Below are positions 16,450-24,799 of a stretch of 64,000 nt of DNA, in pieces. Source of the stretch: Azophilus sp963663395 (GTDB lineage Bacteria; Pseudomonadota; Gammaproteobacteria; Pseudomonadales; Azotimanducaceae). The stretch covers positions 5,332,001 through 5,396,000 of the forward strand of contig OY760226.1 in assembly GCA_963663395.1 (NCBI GenBank). The letters run 5' to 3'. The notes under the pieces were generated by a model. That model saw only the letters and a program-made list of their open reading frames with translations, was not told where the DNA came from and searched no databases. The translations under genes were made by a program, and so were the position numbers. Every line of letters starts with the position of its first letter. Position 1 is the stretch's first letter.

Positions 16450-17316
16450 CCCCAGTGCGTGCGCGATTTCCGCGTACCGGTCAACGAGGGGCATCACCGT
16501 ATCCGCATCCGCCGGCGGCAGGCCGAACACGATGCGATTGAATCCCATCTCGATCAACTCCGCCACGCGGTCCTGTTGCGGGGGCACGCCGTACATCGTG
16601 AAATCCGGCTCCCCGGACCTGCCTGCTTCCGCCCAGGCCTCGCGGGTTGCCCGGATGCCCGCGGCGTAATCCGTCGCACCCATGGCGGCCGCCCGATCCG
16701 GATTCTGATAGATCGGACACCAGCCATCGGCGTAATCGGCGATGCGTTGCCAGGCCCATTTCGACGATGCGCCGAGCAGCACCTTCGGGCCCCCTTCCTG
16801 CGCGGGCTTCGGGTACGACCAGAGCGGCTCGAAGTCGACGAATTCGCCGTGAAACTCCGCTTCGTCATTGGTCCAGATCTCGCGCATGGCCAGTACCCGC
16901 TCGCGCAGCACCTTCCACCGGTCGGCGAAGTCCACGCCGTGGCTCGCCATCTCCTCCACGTTCCATCCGGCCCCCACGCCGAGCAGGAAGCGCCCGCCCG
17001 ACAGGTGATCGAGGGTCGCCACCTGCTTGGCCATGAGAATGGGGTCCCGCTCCGTGACCAGGCTGATGCCGGTGCCCAGCTTCAGGGTCGTCGTTACCGA
17101 GGCGGCGGTGGCCAGCGCCACGAACGGGTCATTGCAGTGCCAGTACTCCCTGGGCAGCTCCGCCCCGCCCGGCCAGGGCGTACGCCGGCTCGCCGGAATG
17201 TGGGTGTGCTCTGGAACCATCAGCGACTCGAACCCTCGCGCTTCCAGCGCCTGCGCCAGAACGGCCGGCGCAATGGCGTAGTCGGTCGGGAAAATGACAA
17301 CTCCGAACTGGGCCAC
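16435..17316 (-). CDS. Luciferase-like (F420-type) flavin oxidoreductase 1
   Basis: 293 residues, single TIM-barrel luciferase-like monooxygenase fold. The N-terminus MAQFGVVIFPTDYAI, EHTHIPASRR, LGTGISLVTERDPILMAKQVATLD and RFLLGVGAGWN are typical of the mycobacterial F420-dependent LLM class. The enzyme would use F420H2 or FMNH2 to act on an unknown substrate. The start is GTG at 17316 with GGAGG 6 bases upstream. It is one of four such genes within 8 kb, but the four differ in subfamily, so they are not simple duplicates. Confidence 0.82.
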   Translation of the reverse strand: MAQFGVVIFPTDYAIAPAVLAQALEARGFESLMVPEHTHIPASRRTPWPGGAELPREYWHCNDPFVALATAASVTTTLKLGTGISLVTERDPILMAKQVATLDHLSGGRFLLGVGAGWNVEEMASHGVDFADRWKVLRERVLAMREIWTNDEAEFHGEFVDFEPLWSYPKPAQEGGPKVLLGASSKWAWQRIADYADGWCPIYQNPDRAAAMGATDYAAGIRATREAWAEAGRSGEPDFTMYGVPPQQDRVAELIEMGFNRIVFGLPPADADTVMPLVDRYAEIAHALGSETS

Positions 17317-17349
17317 GTGAGCCTCCTCAATGAAAAGCCGGGGGTCGGG

Positions 17350-18126
17350 CTAAAGAGTTTTGATTTGCTGGAAGTGGTAGTCGACTTTGGAGACGAAGCG
17401 GCGCCCCGCCTGTATGCGGGTGCCGTTCCTGCCGATGTTGTAGGCAACCAGGGCGCACTCCCCGCCGCCGCACAGTTCCTTCAGGTGAGCCAGAACTTGT
17501 GCGCCGCAATGAATGTTGAAACGCGGATCGGTCAGGTCATCGCCGCCGCAGAATTCTGACCAGTAACGCGGCTTCACCTGCGCCGGGCCAACGGCGCCCG
17601 CGTACGAACGGGCATTCTTCCTGAAGCCGCTCTCCACCTGCACCAGGCTCGCGATCAACTCCGGTTCGAGGCGCTGACGGTCGGCAGCCTCGAGAATCCA
17701 GCCGGCAAACTCCTGCGCCTTTTCAGATTCGAGGTCGAACGCCTGACCGATCTTGTTGCCGAAAGCGGCGACCCGCTCGTTCCACGGGGTGCTGGGTAGC
17801 ACCGGTTTAGCAAGTGCGACTGTCGTGTAATCCTGCTGCGTGTGAGCATTGACGAACGCAAGAACAATGCCGAGGCTCAGGCCCATCGCCAGGGCACCAA
17901 GCTGCCTGGTGCGGAAACACGGGTCGATCCGACGCCAGAACGCGACCGCCGCGATGACGCCGGACCCCCACTGGCGGAAGCGCGCCGCAATCTCCGGCAG
18001 GCGGATTTTCCGCCAGACGTGGAAGCGTGCCGCACCCAAAGGCAGGCGGATTTTCCGCCACCCGTAGAAGCAAGCCGCTACGCCTGGCAACCCGTTCTGC
18101 TGCCACGCTTGGAACCAGATAGACAT
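17350..18126 (-). CDS. Lytic transglycosylase (SLT-like), membrane-anchored, with repeated N-terminus
   Basis: About 258 residues. The C-terminal half is an SLT/goose-lysozyme-like domain that would cleave peptidoglycan: the catalytic Glu is in LIASLVQVESGF, followed by YAGAVGPAQVKPRYW and ECALVAYNIGRNGTRI. A membrane anchor at about residues 76-92 (ALAMGLSLGIVLAFVN) places it in the periplasm. Ahead of it, three 15-residue repeats (LPGVAACFYGWRKIR, LPLGAARFHVWRKIR, LPEIAARFRQWGSGV) form a basic cytosolic segment coded by 45-bp DNA repeats. The start is uncertain: ATG at 18126, or TTG at 18135 adding three residues; neither has an ideally spaced ribosome site. Confidence 0.75.
   Translation of the reverse strand: MSIWFQAWQQNGLPGVAACFYGWRKIRLPLGAARFHVWRKIRLPEIAARFRQWGSGVIAAVAFWRRIDPCFRTRQLGALAMGLSLGIVLAFVNAHTQQDYTTVALAKPVLPSTPWNERVAAFGNKIGQAFDLESEKAQEFAGWILEAADRQRLEPELIASLVQVESGFRKNARSYAGAVGPAQVKPRYWSEFCGGDDLTDPRFNIHCGAQVLAHLKELCGGGECALVAYNIGRNGTRIQAGRRFVSKVDYHFQQIKTL
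17970..18104 (-). repeat. Three in-frame 45-bp repeats, two carrying a 15-bp palindrome
   Basis: Units 17970-18014, 18015-18059 and 18060-18104 line up base by base. The first two end in the palindrome-like GGCGGATTTTCCGCC (18000-18014, 18045-18059), exactly 45 bases apart, so the reading frame of the lytic transglycosylase is kept and 15-residue peptide repeats result. The third unit is degenerate. Confidence 0.8.
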
Positions 18127-18159
18127 CCTCTCCAATCAAAATATCAAGCACGGCCCTCC

Positions 18160-18189
18160 ATTATGAAGAAAGAATGGAGGCAAAGTCAC
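18160..18189 (-). promoter_or_regulatory. Possible promoter of the lytic transglycosylase gene
   Basis: Read on the minus strand: GTGACT (18184-18189), an 18-base spacer, then CATAAT (18160-18165), in an AT-rich island. The -10 box lies inside a perfect hairpin, CCTCCATT (18155-18162) pairing with AATGGAGG, which could hide or tune it. Transcription would start only ~20-27 bases before the start codon. Confidence 0.4.
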
Positions 18190-18236
18190 CCTTTTTGAAA
18201 ACGCAATTTTAAGAATTGTTTCTTATATGGCCGCGC

Positions 18237-18860
18237 TTACTTATTCTTTCTCGACTTGGAGCGCAGCTTGAAATGATCCCAGGACACGATGTACTCCGGC
18301 GCCATCACCACCCAACGCCGGTTGCGCCCCCGGGCGGTGGCGGCGAAGGGCGGAGGCGCATCGACCAGCGGTTGTCCGAAGCCGCCGTTGTATTTCACGC
18401 CGATCTGGGCGCGAACGTCATCGAGGTGGGGGTCGCTGCGTTCCGCCTCCAGGTCCTCGAGCACCCGGCCATGCCCCTGCATCATGATGCCCTGCAACTC
18501 CGGAAACTTTTCGTTGCGGTCGACAATGACCGTGCACACCGGGTTGCGGCGCAGGTTGACGATCTTCTGGCCCCGCCCGAAGAAGTAGACGGCGCCCCCC
18601 GCCCAACCGAACCACATCGGCGTGAGGTTGATGCGCGAGCCGGGCCCGACAGTCGCCACCCGCATGGTCCACTGGGCCGCCATGATCTCGTCGACCTGTT
18701 CGGTGGAGAGCGGAATCTGCCGCGGCGGCGCCGTCCTGAACCCGGTGGGCTGAGACCGTTCTTTCGCTTCCGCCGCCGGCGCGGTGCGAGGCGCTGCTGC
18801 AGGAGTTTTCGAACGGCGCGTCAGCCGGTTCTGAAGACCTCGCAGGACGTTCTCGAACAT
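18237..18860 (-). CDS. PPOX-fold (pyridoxamine-phosphate-oxidase-like) flavin/F420-binding protein
   Basis: 207 residues. A ~45-residue Ala/Pro/Arg-rich N-terminus precedes a split-barrel domain: QWTMRVATVGPGSRINLTPMWFGW, GGAVYFFGRGQKIVNLRRNPVCTVIVD and ELQGIMMQGHGRVL are the usual strands and the phosphate-binding Lys/Arg segment. PPOX-family proteins bind FMN or F420 and reduce small molecules; sitting among four luciferase-like genes makes F420 plausible but unproven. The next upstream gene (18880-19887) is in the same direction with a 19-base gap. Confidence 0.75.
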   Translation of the reverse strand: MFENVLRGLQNRLTRRSKTPAAAPRTAPAAEAKERSQPTGFRTAPPRQIPLSTEQVDEIMAAQWTMRVATVGPGSRINLTPMWFGWAGGAVYFFGRGQKIVNLRRNPVCTVIVDRNEKFPELQGIMMQGHGRVLEDLEAERSDPHLDDVRAQIGVKYNGGFGQPLVDAPPPFAATARGRNRRWVVMAPEYIVSWDHFKLRSKSRKNK

Positions 18861-18879
18861 CGGCTAACGGGGCTACGGC

Positions 18880-19887
18880 TCAGGCCGCCGTCAACTCCGC
18901 CACAATCTCTCGCTGAATGCTGTCCGGGATGCCCCCGTAGGCAGCGCCGGTCCGGTCGACGATGTCGCCGAAGCGTTCCTTGAAGCGGGACGGAATCGTC
19001 TTCGGTTCCCCGATGACCGCAAAATCGCCGAGTATGTCGTCGCTGATGAGGCCGCCCATCTCCTCCCAGCGGCCCTGTTTCGACATGGCGTTCAATTCCG
19101 GATGCAGCTCGCCGGCGCCGATGCTTTCCAGCACCGGCTTGTAGGCCGGCGTCGAACCGTAGAAGGCGATCTGGCGGCGCGTCAGAGCATCGGCCCTGGC
19201 CACCTCCTCCTCGGTCTGGCCGGTAACGATGAAGGCCGGATAGCTGATTTCGAAATCCTCGCGCTTCCTGCCCGCTTTCGCCCAGCCCCGCTCAAGCGCC
19301 GGCAGCGTCACCTCGCGCAGGTATTTCTCGGTCGTGAATGCGTGGATGAACACCCCGTCGGCCACCTCGCCGGCCACCTCGGTCATCAGCGGCCCCACCG
19401 CCGCGAGAAACACCCGGGGCGCCCCGTATTCGGTGTTGGTCGGCGCGAAAAACGGCGTCATCAGCGTGTGCCGGTAGAACTTGCCGGTGAACTGCAACGG
19501 CTCGCCCTCGTGCCAGTTCGCCCAGATAGCGCGCATGGCCAGGATGAACTCCCGCATACGCGGCGCCGGGTTCGACCACGGCATGCTGAAGCGCTTGGTG
19601 ATATGCGGCCGAATCTGCGAGCCGAGGCCGAGCACGAAGCGGCCCTTCGAGGCGGCGTTCAGGTCATGACCGACGTTGGCGAGCGTCATGGGCGAGCGTG
19701 CGAACGCCACCGCGATGGAGGTCATCAGGTCGATTTTTTCGGTGGTCTGGGCCGCCATGAGCAGCGGGAAGAACGGGTCGTGCCCGGTCTCCGCGCTCAG
19801 GATTCCCGAATAGCCCCTCTCTTCCAGAGCACGGGCTTCGGCGCCCACCTTGTCCAACTGCCAGCCGACGCCGCCGTCTACCTTCAT
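18880..19887 (-). CDS. Luciferase-like (F420-type) flavin oxidoreductase 2
   Basis: 335 residues, LLM barrel. The N-terminus MKVDGGVGWQLDKVGAEA and the segments ETGHDPFFPLLMAAQTTEKIDLMTSIAVAFARSP, RFVLGLGSQIRPHITKRFSMPW and PRVFLAAVGPLMTEVAGEVADGVFIHAF fit the subfamily I recall as TIGR03617 (mycobacterial-type). The cofactor is probably F420 or FMN; the substrate is unknown. Tight spacing to the PPOX-fold gene suggests cotranscription. Confidence 0.82.
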   Translation of the reverse strand: MKVDGGVGWQLDKVGAEARALEERGYSGILSAETGHDPFFPLLMAAQTTEKIDLMTSIAVAFARSPMTLANVGHDLNAASKGRFVLGLGSQIRPHITKRFSMPWSNPAPRMREFILAMRAIWANWHEGEPLQFTGKFYRHTLMTPFFAPTNTEYGAPRVFLAAVGPLMTEVAGEVADGVFIHAFTTEKYLREVTLPALERGWAKAGRKREDFEISYPAFIVTGQTEEEVARADALTRRQIAFYGSTPAYKPVLESIGAGELHPELNAMSKQGRWEEMGGLISDDILGDFAVIGEPKTIPSRFKERFGDIVDRTGAAYGGIPDSIQREIVAELTAA

Positions 19888-19997
19888 CGCGTTCCCCCTC
19901 GATGTCGCGGCCTGCCATGGCCGCTGAGAATGCTTCGCCCAAACCCCCGGGCGGAAATCGGATTGTTTCAGCTTGGCCGAAGCGAAGCAATCGCGAA

Positions 19998-21416
19998 CTA
20001 GTGAAGCAATCCCCGGCGTTTCCCAACCACGAGAATCAGAAATCCAAGCAGGAAGGGCACCACACGCTCGGCAAAATCCCCGGGCGTATCGGGCGACAGA
20101 TAAAGCACCACGGTCAACGTGAAACCGGTCGCCACCGCTGCAATTACCGCACCCGGGCGCACCGGCCAGTTCAGCAGACGCACGATCACCGCCGGCCCGA
20201 ACGCCGCGCCAAGCGCGTTCCAGGCGAACAGCACCCGGGTGAATATCGCGTCGGGCAGGCCGTAGGCGACCAGTACTGCCAGTACACCGACAAACAGCAC
20301 CACCAGCCGGGAAATCAGGAGCGAGGTGCTGTGCATCAGGTCGTGGCTCACCGCGGAAGCGGCGACCAGCAACTGGCTGTCTGCCGTCGACATGATCGCC
20401 GACAGCACGGCGGCAATGATGACACCGGCCAGAACCGCCGGCAGCAACTGGTTGGTCATCGAAAAGAAGATCTGCTCCGAATCGGTGACCGTCGTATCCA
20501 CGAGCAGTACATGACCGCAGAGCCCGAGCAGGAACATGCCGCCCAGGACGATGACGAACCAGCCCAGCGCCACCACCCGCGCAACGCGCAACTGGCCCAG
20601 GTCCCGGATCGCCATGATCCGGTTCAACAGGTGCGGCTGCCCCAGCGGGCCGAGGCCAATGCTCACCATGCCCAGCAGAAACCCCGCTGCCAGCAGCCCC
20701 TGGTGTTCCCCGGTCAGCGACAGCTGCTCGGGCGTGGCCACCGCCGCCAGCCCCTCCGCGAGGCCGCCGGCGCCGCCCGCCGCATCGAGCGCGAACCAGG
20801 GCAGCAGCATGGCGGCGAACAGCATCAATACCGCCTGCAGCGCATCGGTCACGCTGACCGCCCAGAAGCCGCCGAGCAACGTGTAGGCAAGCAGGATGCT
20901 CGCCCCGAGCAGCAGCGCCTGAAATTCTCCCACGTCCATGATGTTGGCGAAGGTTGACGCGGCGCCCTGGAACTGCGCGGCCACATAGAAGGTGAAAGAG
21001 ATGGCGACCACCAGCGCCGCGAGACTCAACAGCGCCGTACGCTGGCGCCCGACGACGCCCGACGCGACCAGATCATTCAGCGTCACCCACTGATTCTGGT
21101 GAGCCACCGCATTCAGGCGCCGGCCGAGCCAGAACCAGGCCAGCACGTGCCCGGCAAGCGTCCCGGGCAGCATCCAAACGGCCGAGACCCCCTGGCTGAA
21201 GGCGATGCCGCTCACCCCCAGAATCGTCCAGGCCGACGACGACCCGGCCGCGTAGCTCAGCGACGCGACAAACGCCCCGAGCCCCCGGCCGCCGATGAAA
21301 TAGCTGTCACCGTCCCGCGTACGCTGCCGGGCCCAGGCGCCAATGGCGAACAGGGCCACAAAGTAGACGACTAGTGTCGTCCACACGACTCCGGTAGATG
21401 GCAGTTCGATGTCCAC
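19998..21416 (-). CDS. Sodium:solute symporter (SSS family, PutP-like)
   Basis: 472 residues with about 13 spans, LeuT-type fold. The signature YFIGGRGLGAFVASLSYAAGSSSAW near the N-terminus, SVTDALQAVLML and the late SAIMSTADSQLLVAASAVSHDL Na+-site segment are those of PutP-like proteins. It should import proline or another amino acid or organic acid with Na+; the substrate is not readable. Start is GTG at 21416. It sits between luciferase-like genes and a crotonase gene, which may mean it feeds that pathway (inference). Confidence 0.85.
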   Translation of the reverse strand: MDIELPSTGVVWTTLVVYFVALFAIGAWARQRTRDGDSYFIGGRGLGAFVASLSYAAGSSSAWTILGVSGIAFSQGVSAVWMLPGTLAGHVLAWFWLGRRLNAVAHQNQWVTLNDLVASGVVGRQRTALLSLAALVVAISFTFYVAAQFQGAASTFANIMDVGEFQALLLGASILLAYTLLGGFWAVSVTDALQAVLMLFAAMLLPWFALDAAGGAGGLAEGLAAVATPEQLSLTGEHQGLLAAGFLLGMVSIGLGPLGQPHLLNRIMAIRDLGQLRVARVVALGWFVIVLGGMFLLGLCGHVLLVDTTVTDSEQIFFSMTNQLLPAVLAGVIIAAVLSAIMSTADSQLLVAASAVSHDLMHSTSLLISRLVVLFVGVLAVLVAYGLPDAIFTRVLFAWNALGAAFGPAVIVRLLNWPVRPGAVIAAVATGFTLTVVLYLSPDTPGDFAERVVPFLLGFLILVVGKRRGLLH

Positions 21417-21618
21417 GGTTCAGCCCCGGTCGGCCTCTGTCTCTGCTTGCAGTCGGTTACCGTTCCGGCATCGCAACTATACCGCCTTCAGGCGCAGGAC
21501 ACCCCCCGCCCCCCAATCCGTTCATTCCTGTCGCCGGGATGTACCAAACTCCCGCTCGGTGTCGGGAAGACCGATTCCGAAAAATCGCGTTCCATGCGAG
21601 TCGGGAATCCGGCGCGCC

Positions 21619-22455
21619 TCACCCCTCGCGCTTGTCGGCCGTCCGATAGTCCCCGTACGCCTCGTCCCGCTTCGACAGCGCCTGGGTCAGCCCCTTGCGC
21701 ATGTCGGCGAGGTGAGCCTGGGTCGTCTTGGTGAAGGTGGCAAGCTGCTGCATCTCCGTACCGGCGCGAATCCCGGCGCGAATGCCCATGGCATCCATCT
21801 GCCGGTGTACGGCCCGCTTGTTGATCTGCTGCAGGTCGGACGGCGTCATGGCCACCCGCTCGGCGATGCCGAGCACCTCTTCCTCCAATTCATCTTCCGC
21901 AAAGGCCCGGTTGGCGAAGCCGCACTCGGCCGCCTCGATACCCGACATGTGATCGCCGGTGAGCATCAGCTCCATCGCCCGGCGCAATCCCACAATCCAG
22001 GGGTAGAACTGGTTGTCCGGCGGGCTGATGGCCCGCACCACCGGGTAGCCGATCTTTGCGGTATCCGCCACGTAGACCAGGTCGCATGCCGTGGCCAGTT
22101 CGGTGCCGCCCGCCAGGCAATAACCGTGCACCTGGGCGATCACCGGCTTGGCCAGGTCCCACATCCTGAAGAACCCCTCAACCACATGACGCGGCCAGTT
22201 GGCCAGCCCGCCGGCCGTGTAGAAGGGCTGTTCGGCCGCCGTATTCGACTTCAGGTCGTATCCCGCCGAGAAACAGGGCCCGGCCCCGCGGATGACCGTC
22301 ACCCTCACATTCGGGTCCTGATCTGCGCTCTCCAGGGCGTGAAACATTTCGCTGCGCAATTCATTGGACAGCGGGTTGCGCTTGTCCGGCCGGTTCAGGG
22401 TAATGCGCCGGACCATAGGCCGCGGCTCGTCAACGATGATCTTGCTGTATTCCAT
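21619..22455 (-). CDS. Enoyl-CoA hydratase/isomerase family protein
   Basis: 278 residues, crotonase fold. The oxyanion-hole strands are visible as GPCFSAGYDLKS and HGYCLAGGTELATACDLVYVAD. The second catalytic Glu region (NQFYPWIVGLRRAMELMLTGD) is present but altered from the classical hydratase pattern. It acts on an acyl-CoA in the cytosol; hydratase, isomerase or hydrolase activity cannot be told apart. ATG at 22455 was chosen (AGGACG ~6 bases upstream) over an upstream in-frame codon that would overlap the previous gene. The C-terminus is basic and longer than usual. Confidence 0.8.
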   Translation of the reverse strand: MEYSKIIVDEPRPMVRRITLNRPDKRNPLSNELRSEMFHALESADQDPNVRVTVIRGAGPCFSAGYDLKSNTAAEQPFYTAGGLANWPRHVVEGFFRMWDLAKPVIAQVHGYCLAGGTELATACDLVYVADTAKIGYPVVRAISPPDNQFYPWIVGLRRAMELMLTGDHMSGIEAAECGFANRAFAEDELEEEVLGIAERVAMTPSDLQQINKRAVHRQMDAMGIRAGIRAGTEMQQLATFTKTTQAHLADMRKGLTQALSKRDEAYGDYRTADKREG

Positions 22456-22481
22456 AGTCCGTCCTGTGTCTGCCTGGCGCC

Positions 22482-23483
22482 TCACTCGAACCGGAAGTTT
22501 TTCGCGGTGAAGGCTTCGAAGGTGCGGTCCGTGCCCGCCCGGTCAACCCCGAGCGGCGCCACGATATGCGTATCCACGCCCATGTCAGCGTGTTCCTGAA
22601 AGCGGCGGTGAATCTCGTCTTCGGTGCCGATCACGGCGATCTGGTCGATGAGTTCGTCGCTGAGCGCGCCGGTGGTCATGGCCCGGTCCTTGCGCGCCCA
22701 TCCCTCGGTGATCGTATCCGCCACCTCCGGGTAGCCCGCCCAGGCAAGAAACCTGTTGTACACCGGCGTCGCGTAGTAGGGGGCGAAGGCAGCCTTGAAC
22801 AGGTTGCGTGCCGCGGCCTTGTCGTCGGTGGCGAGCACCATGGCGCGGTGCACCACTTCAACCTCCTCCGGGTTCTTGCCCGCCCGCTCGGCGCCGATAC
22901 GGACATGCTCCATCATTTTCGGCAGCGCGCCCTTCGGCCACAGGTTGAAGATCACCCCGTCGCCCACCTCGGCGGCCATTTCGATCATCTTCGGGCGCAG
23001 GGCCGCGATGTAGACCGGCGGCGGGCTTTCCAGCGGCGGCTGGCGATAGCCGTGGCTCTGCAGGGTAGCCCCCGTGAAGCCAGTCTTGGCGCCGGAGAGC
23101 ATGGACTTGACCAGTTCGGCGGTCTCCCGCACCCGGGTCAGGGGCTTGTCCAGGGCAATGCCGTTCCAGCGCCCCATCATGGTCTGGCTGGACGATCCGA
23201 GCCCCATCACGAAGCGTCCGGGCAGCAACTGCCCGATGGTGTTGACGCTCGCCGCGATAACCGACGGCGAGCGCGTATACACGGGCGTGGCCGCTATGCC
23301 GATGCGTATGGTCGAGGTGTGCTGGGCGAGCGCCGCCGCCGTCGTCATGGAATCCGGCGCCCCGGAATCGCCGAACCAGGCGTCGCGATAGCCGTTGCGT
23401 TCCGCCCACTGGACCAGCTCGATGGTGTGGCGGACATCCGGCCCCGCCGGCAAGGTTACCGCCACCCGCTTTTCAAGCGCCAT
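22482..23483 (-). CDS. Luciferase-like (F420-type) flavin oxidoreductase 3
   Basis: 333 residues, LLM barrel: AERNGYRDAWFGDSGAPDSMTTAAALAQHTSTIRIGIAATPVYTRSPSVIAA, RFVMGLGSSSQTMMGRWNG and VYIAALRPKMIEMAAEVGDGVIFNLWP. The last is the typical strand-7 segment of F420-dependent mycobacterial LLMs. The crotonase gene follows after 26 bases, so oxidation or reduction of an acyl-CoA-type intermediate followed by hydration is a plausible pair of steps (inference). Confidence 0.82.
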   Translation of the reverse strand: MALEKRVAVTLPAGPDVRHTIELVQWAERNGYRDAWFGDSGAPDSMTTAAALAQHTSTIRIGIAATPVYTRSPSVIAASVNTIGQLLPGRFVMGLGSSSQTMMGRWNGIALDKPLTRVRETAELVKSMLSGAKTGFTGATLQSHGYRQPPLESPPPVYIAALRPKMIEMAAEVGDGVIFNLWPKGALPKMMEHVRIGAERAGKNPEEVEVVHRAMVLATDDKAAARNLFKAAFAPYYATPVYNRFLAWAGYPEVADTITEGWARKDRAMTTGALSDELIDQIAVIGTEDEIHRRFQEHADMGVDTHIVAPLGVDRAGTDRTFEAFTAKNFRFE

Positions 23484-23535
23484 CCTCGTCTCCTTATTCC
23501 GTCGTCGTCGAATGTGCCATCGGCGGCTAGTGTCG

Positions 23536-24573
23536 TCAGAGCATCTCCTCGGCGACCAGCGCCAGTGCCTCCGGTTGCTGGCAGCCGATCATCATGCTTG
23601 AGACGTGGCCGCGCTTCTCCGCCTCCCGCCAGCGCTGCAAGCGGTCGCGAATGCGGTCGGCCGGCCCCACCAGGTGGCAGGCATCGATGAGCTCCGCGGG
23701 TACCGCCGCCATGGCCTCGTCCCGGCGCCCCGACAGGAACAGATCCTGGATCTTGACTGCATCTTCCTCAAAGCCGAGCCGCTTCGCGTAGTCGTTGTAG
23801 AAGTTCTTGTCGCGCGCGCCCATGCCGCCCACATAGAGCGCCATGCTGCCGCGGATGGGCATCATGCACTGTTCCACATCGTCGCCCATGACCACGGTGA
23901 TGAAGGGCGCGACATCGAACTGCGTCAGATTCTTGTCGCCGGCATTGGCGAGCCCGCGGCTGATCGGCCCTTCGAAAACGCTGAACTGATCCGGGTCCAT
24001 CCAGATGGGGAAGAAGCCGTCCGCAACTTCCGCCGCGGCCTCGACGCCCTTCGGCGTGATGCTGGCCGCATAGATGGGAATCTCTTCCTCGCAGTGCATG
24101 ATGCTCTTCAGGGGCCGGCCGAGCCCGGTCGCACCGGGGCCGGCATAGGGCAACTGGTACATGTCGCCTTCGAACGTCGCCGGCGCTTCACGCGCGAAAA
24201 TCTGCCGCATGATGCCCACGTACTCCTTCAGCCGCGTGAGGGGCTTGCCGTAGGGTACGCCGTGCCAGCCCTCCACAACCTGCGGGCCCGAAGCGCCGAG
24301 ACCGCAGATGAAACGGCCGCCGGACAACTCCGCCAGGCTCATGGCCGTCATCGCGGCCATGGCGGGCGTACGCGCCGGCATCTGCATGATGGCGGTGCCC
24401 ACCTTGATCTTCTCGGTCTGCGCAAGTATCCACGCCGCCGGCGTTATCGCATCGGAGCCGTAGGCCTCCGAGGTCCAGATGGAATCGAACCCCAGGCTCT
24501 CCGCGTGCCTGATCGCATCGATCGGCACGCTGATCTTTCGCCCCGAGTACCCGAACAGCATTCCCAGTTTCAT
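23536..24573 (-). CDS. Luciferase-like (F420-type) flavin oxidoreductase 4
   Basis: 345 residues. LGMLFGYSGRKISVPIDAIRHAESLGFDSIWTSEAYGSDAITPAAWILAQTEKIKVGTAIMQMPARTP marks the subfamily I recall as TIGR03559; RFICGLGASGPQVVEGWHG and IYAASITPKGVEAAAEVADGFFPIW follow. It probably heads the minus-strand run with the crotonase and LLM 3. Cofactor F420 or FMN; substrate unknown. The AT-richer gap upstream (24574-24799) belongs to the divergent DUF4258/DUF2283 module. Confidence 0.82.
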   Translation of the reverse strand: MKLGMLFGYSGRKISVPIDAIRHAESLGFDSIWTSEAYGSDAITPAAWILAQTEKIKVGTAIMQMPARTPAMAAMTAMSLAELSGGRFICGLGASGPQVVEGWHGVPYGKPLTRLKEYVGIMRQIFAREAPATFEGDMYQLPYAGPGATGLGRPLKSIMHCEEEIPIYAASITPKGVEAAAEVADGFFPIWMDPDQFSVFEGPISRGLANAGDKNLTQFDVAPFITVVMGDDVEQCMMPIRGSMALYVGGMGARDKNFYNDYAKRLGFEEDAVKIQDLFLSGRRDEAMAAVPAELIDACHLVGPADRIRDRLQRWREAEKRGHVSSMMIGCQQPEALALVAEEML

Positions 24574-24716
24574 GGTCGTCCCTCAATCATGCGCAAAAAC
24601 CGCCGCAAAATAGCAATCGCGGACAGGCCGCACAATACGAGGCAGGAAAAAAGGCGCTCGGACGCCGCGCGCCAGTGTTCTGGAGGCGTTCACTCGAACA
24701 ACGCGGGCACCGACGA

Positions 24717-24743
24717 CCAAAATTTGATTCGATCAGATTTTGG
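24717..24743. promoter_or_regulatory. 27-bp near-perfect palindrome, candidate operator
   Basis: The two 12-base arms pair at 11 of 12 positions (CCAAAATTTGAT on the left, ATCAGATTTTGG on the right) around a three-base centre. It ends 18 bases before the -35 box of the plus-strand DUF4258/DUF2283-HTH module. A DNA-binding protein encoded by that module is the natural candidate to bind it; this is inference. Confidence 0.6.
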
Positions 24744-24761
24744 CGGAACGTTGACCAGTAT

Positions 24762-24790
24762 TTGACTAGTATTCCGCTCCCGTTTATGGT
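24762..24790 (+). promoter_or_regulatory. Promoter of the DUF4258/DUF2283-HTH module
   Basis: TTGACT (24762-24767), a 17-base spacer, then TATGGT (24785-24790). Transcription should start near 24797, only a few bases before the ATG at 24800, so the first gene may be translated from a nearly leaderless message. A short direct repeat CAGTATT/TAGTATT overlaps the -35 region. Confidence 0.5.
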
Positions 24791-24799
24791 TCGTGATGC

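Noticed and set aside
17807..18151. Minus-strand frame starting GTG with GGAGGG upstream, in another frame of the lytic transglycosylase
   Set aside because: The ribosome site is good, but the peptide is the Pro/Arg-rich shadow of the transglycosylase repeats and ends inside it; kept in mind only as a hint that the real start is unclear.
18155..18179. Perfect hairpin CCTCCATT/AATGGAGG as a terminator of the PPOX gene
   Set aside because: No T-run follows on either strand close enough, and it overlaps a plausible promoter.
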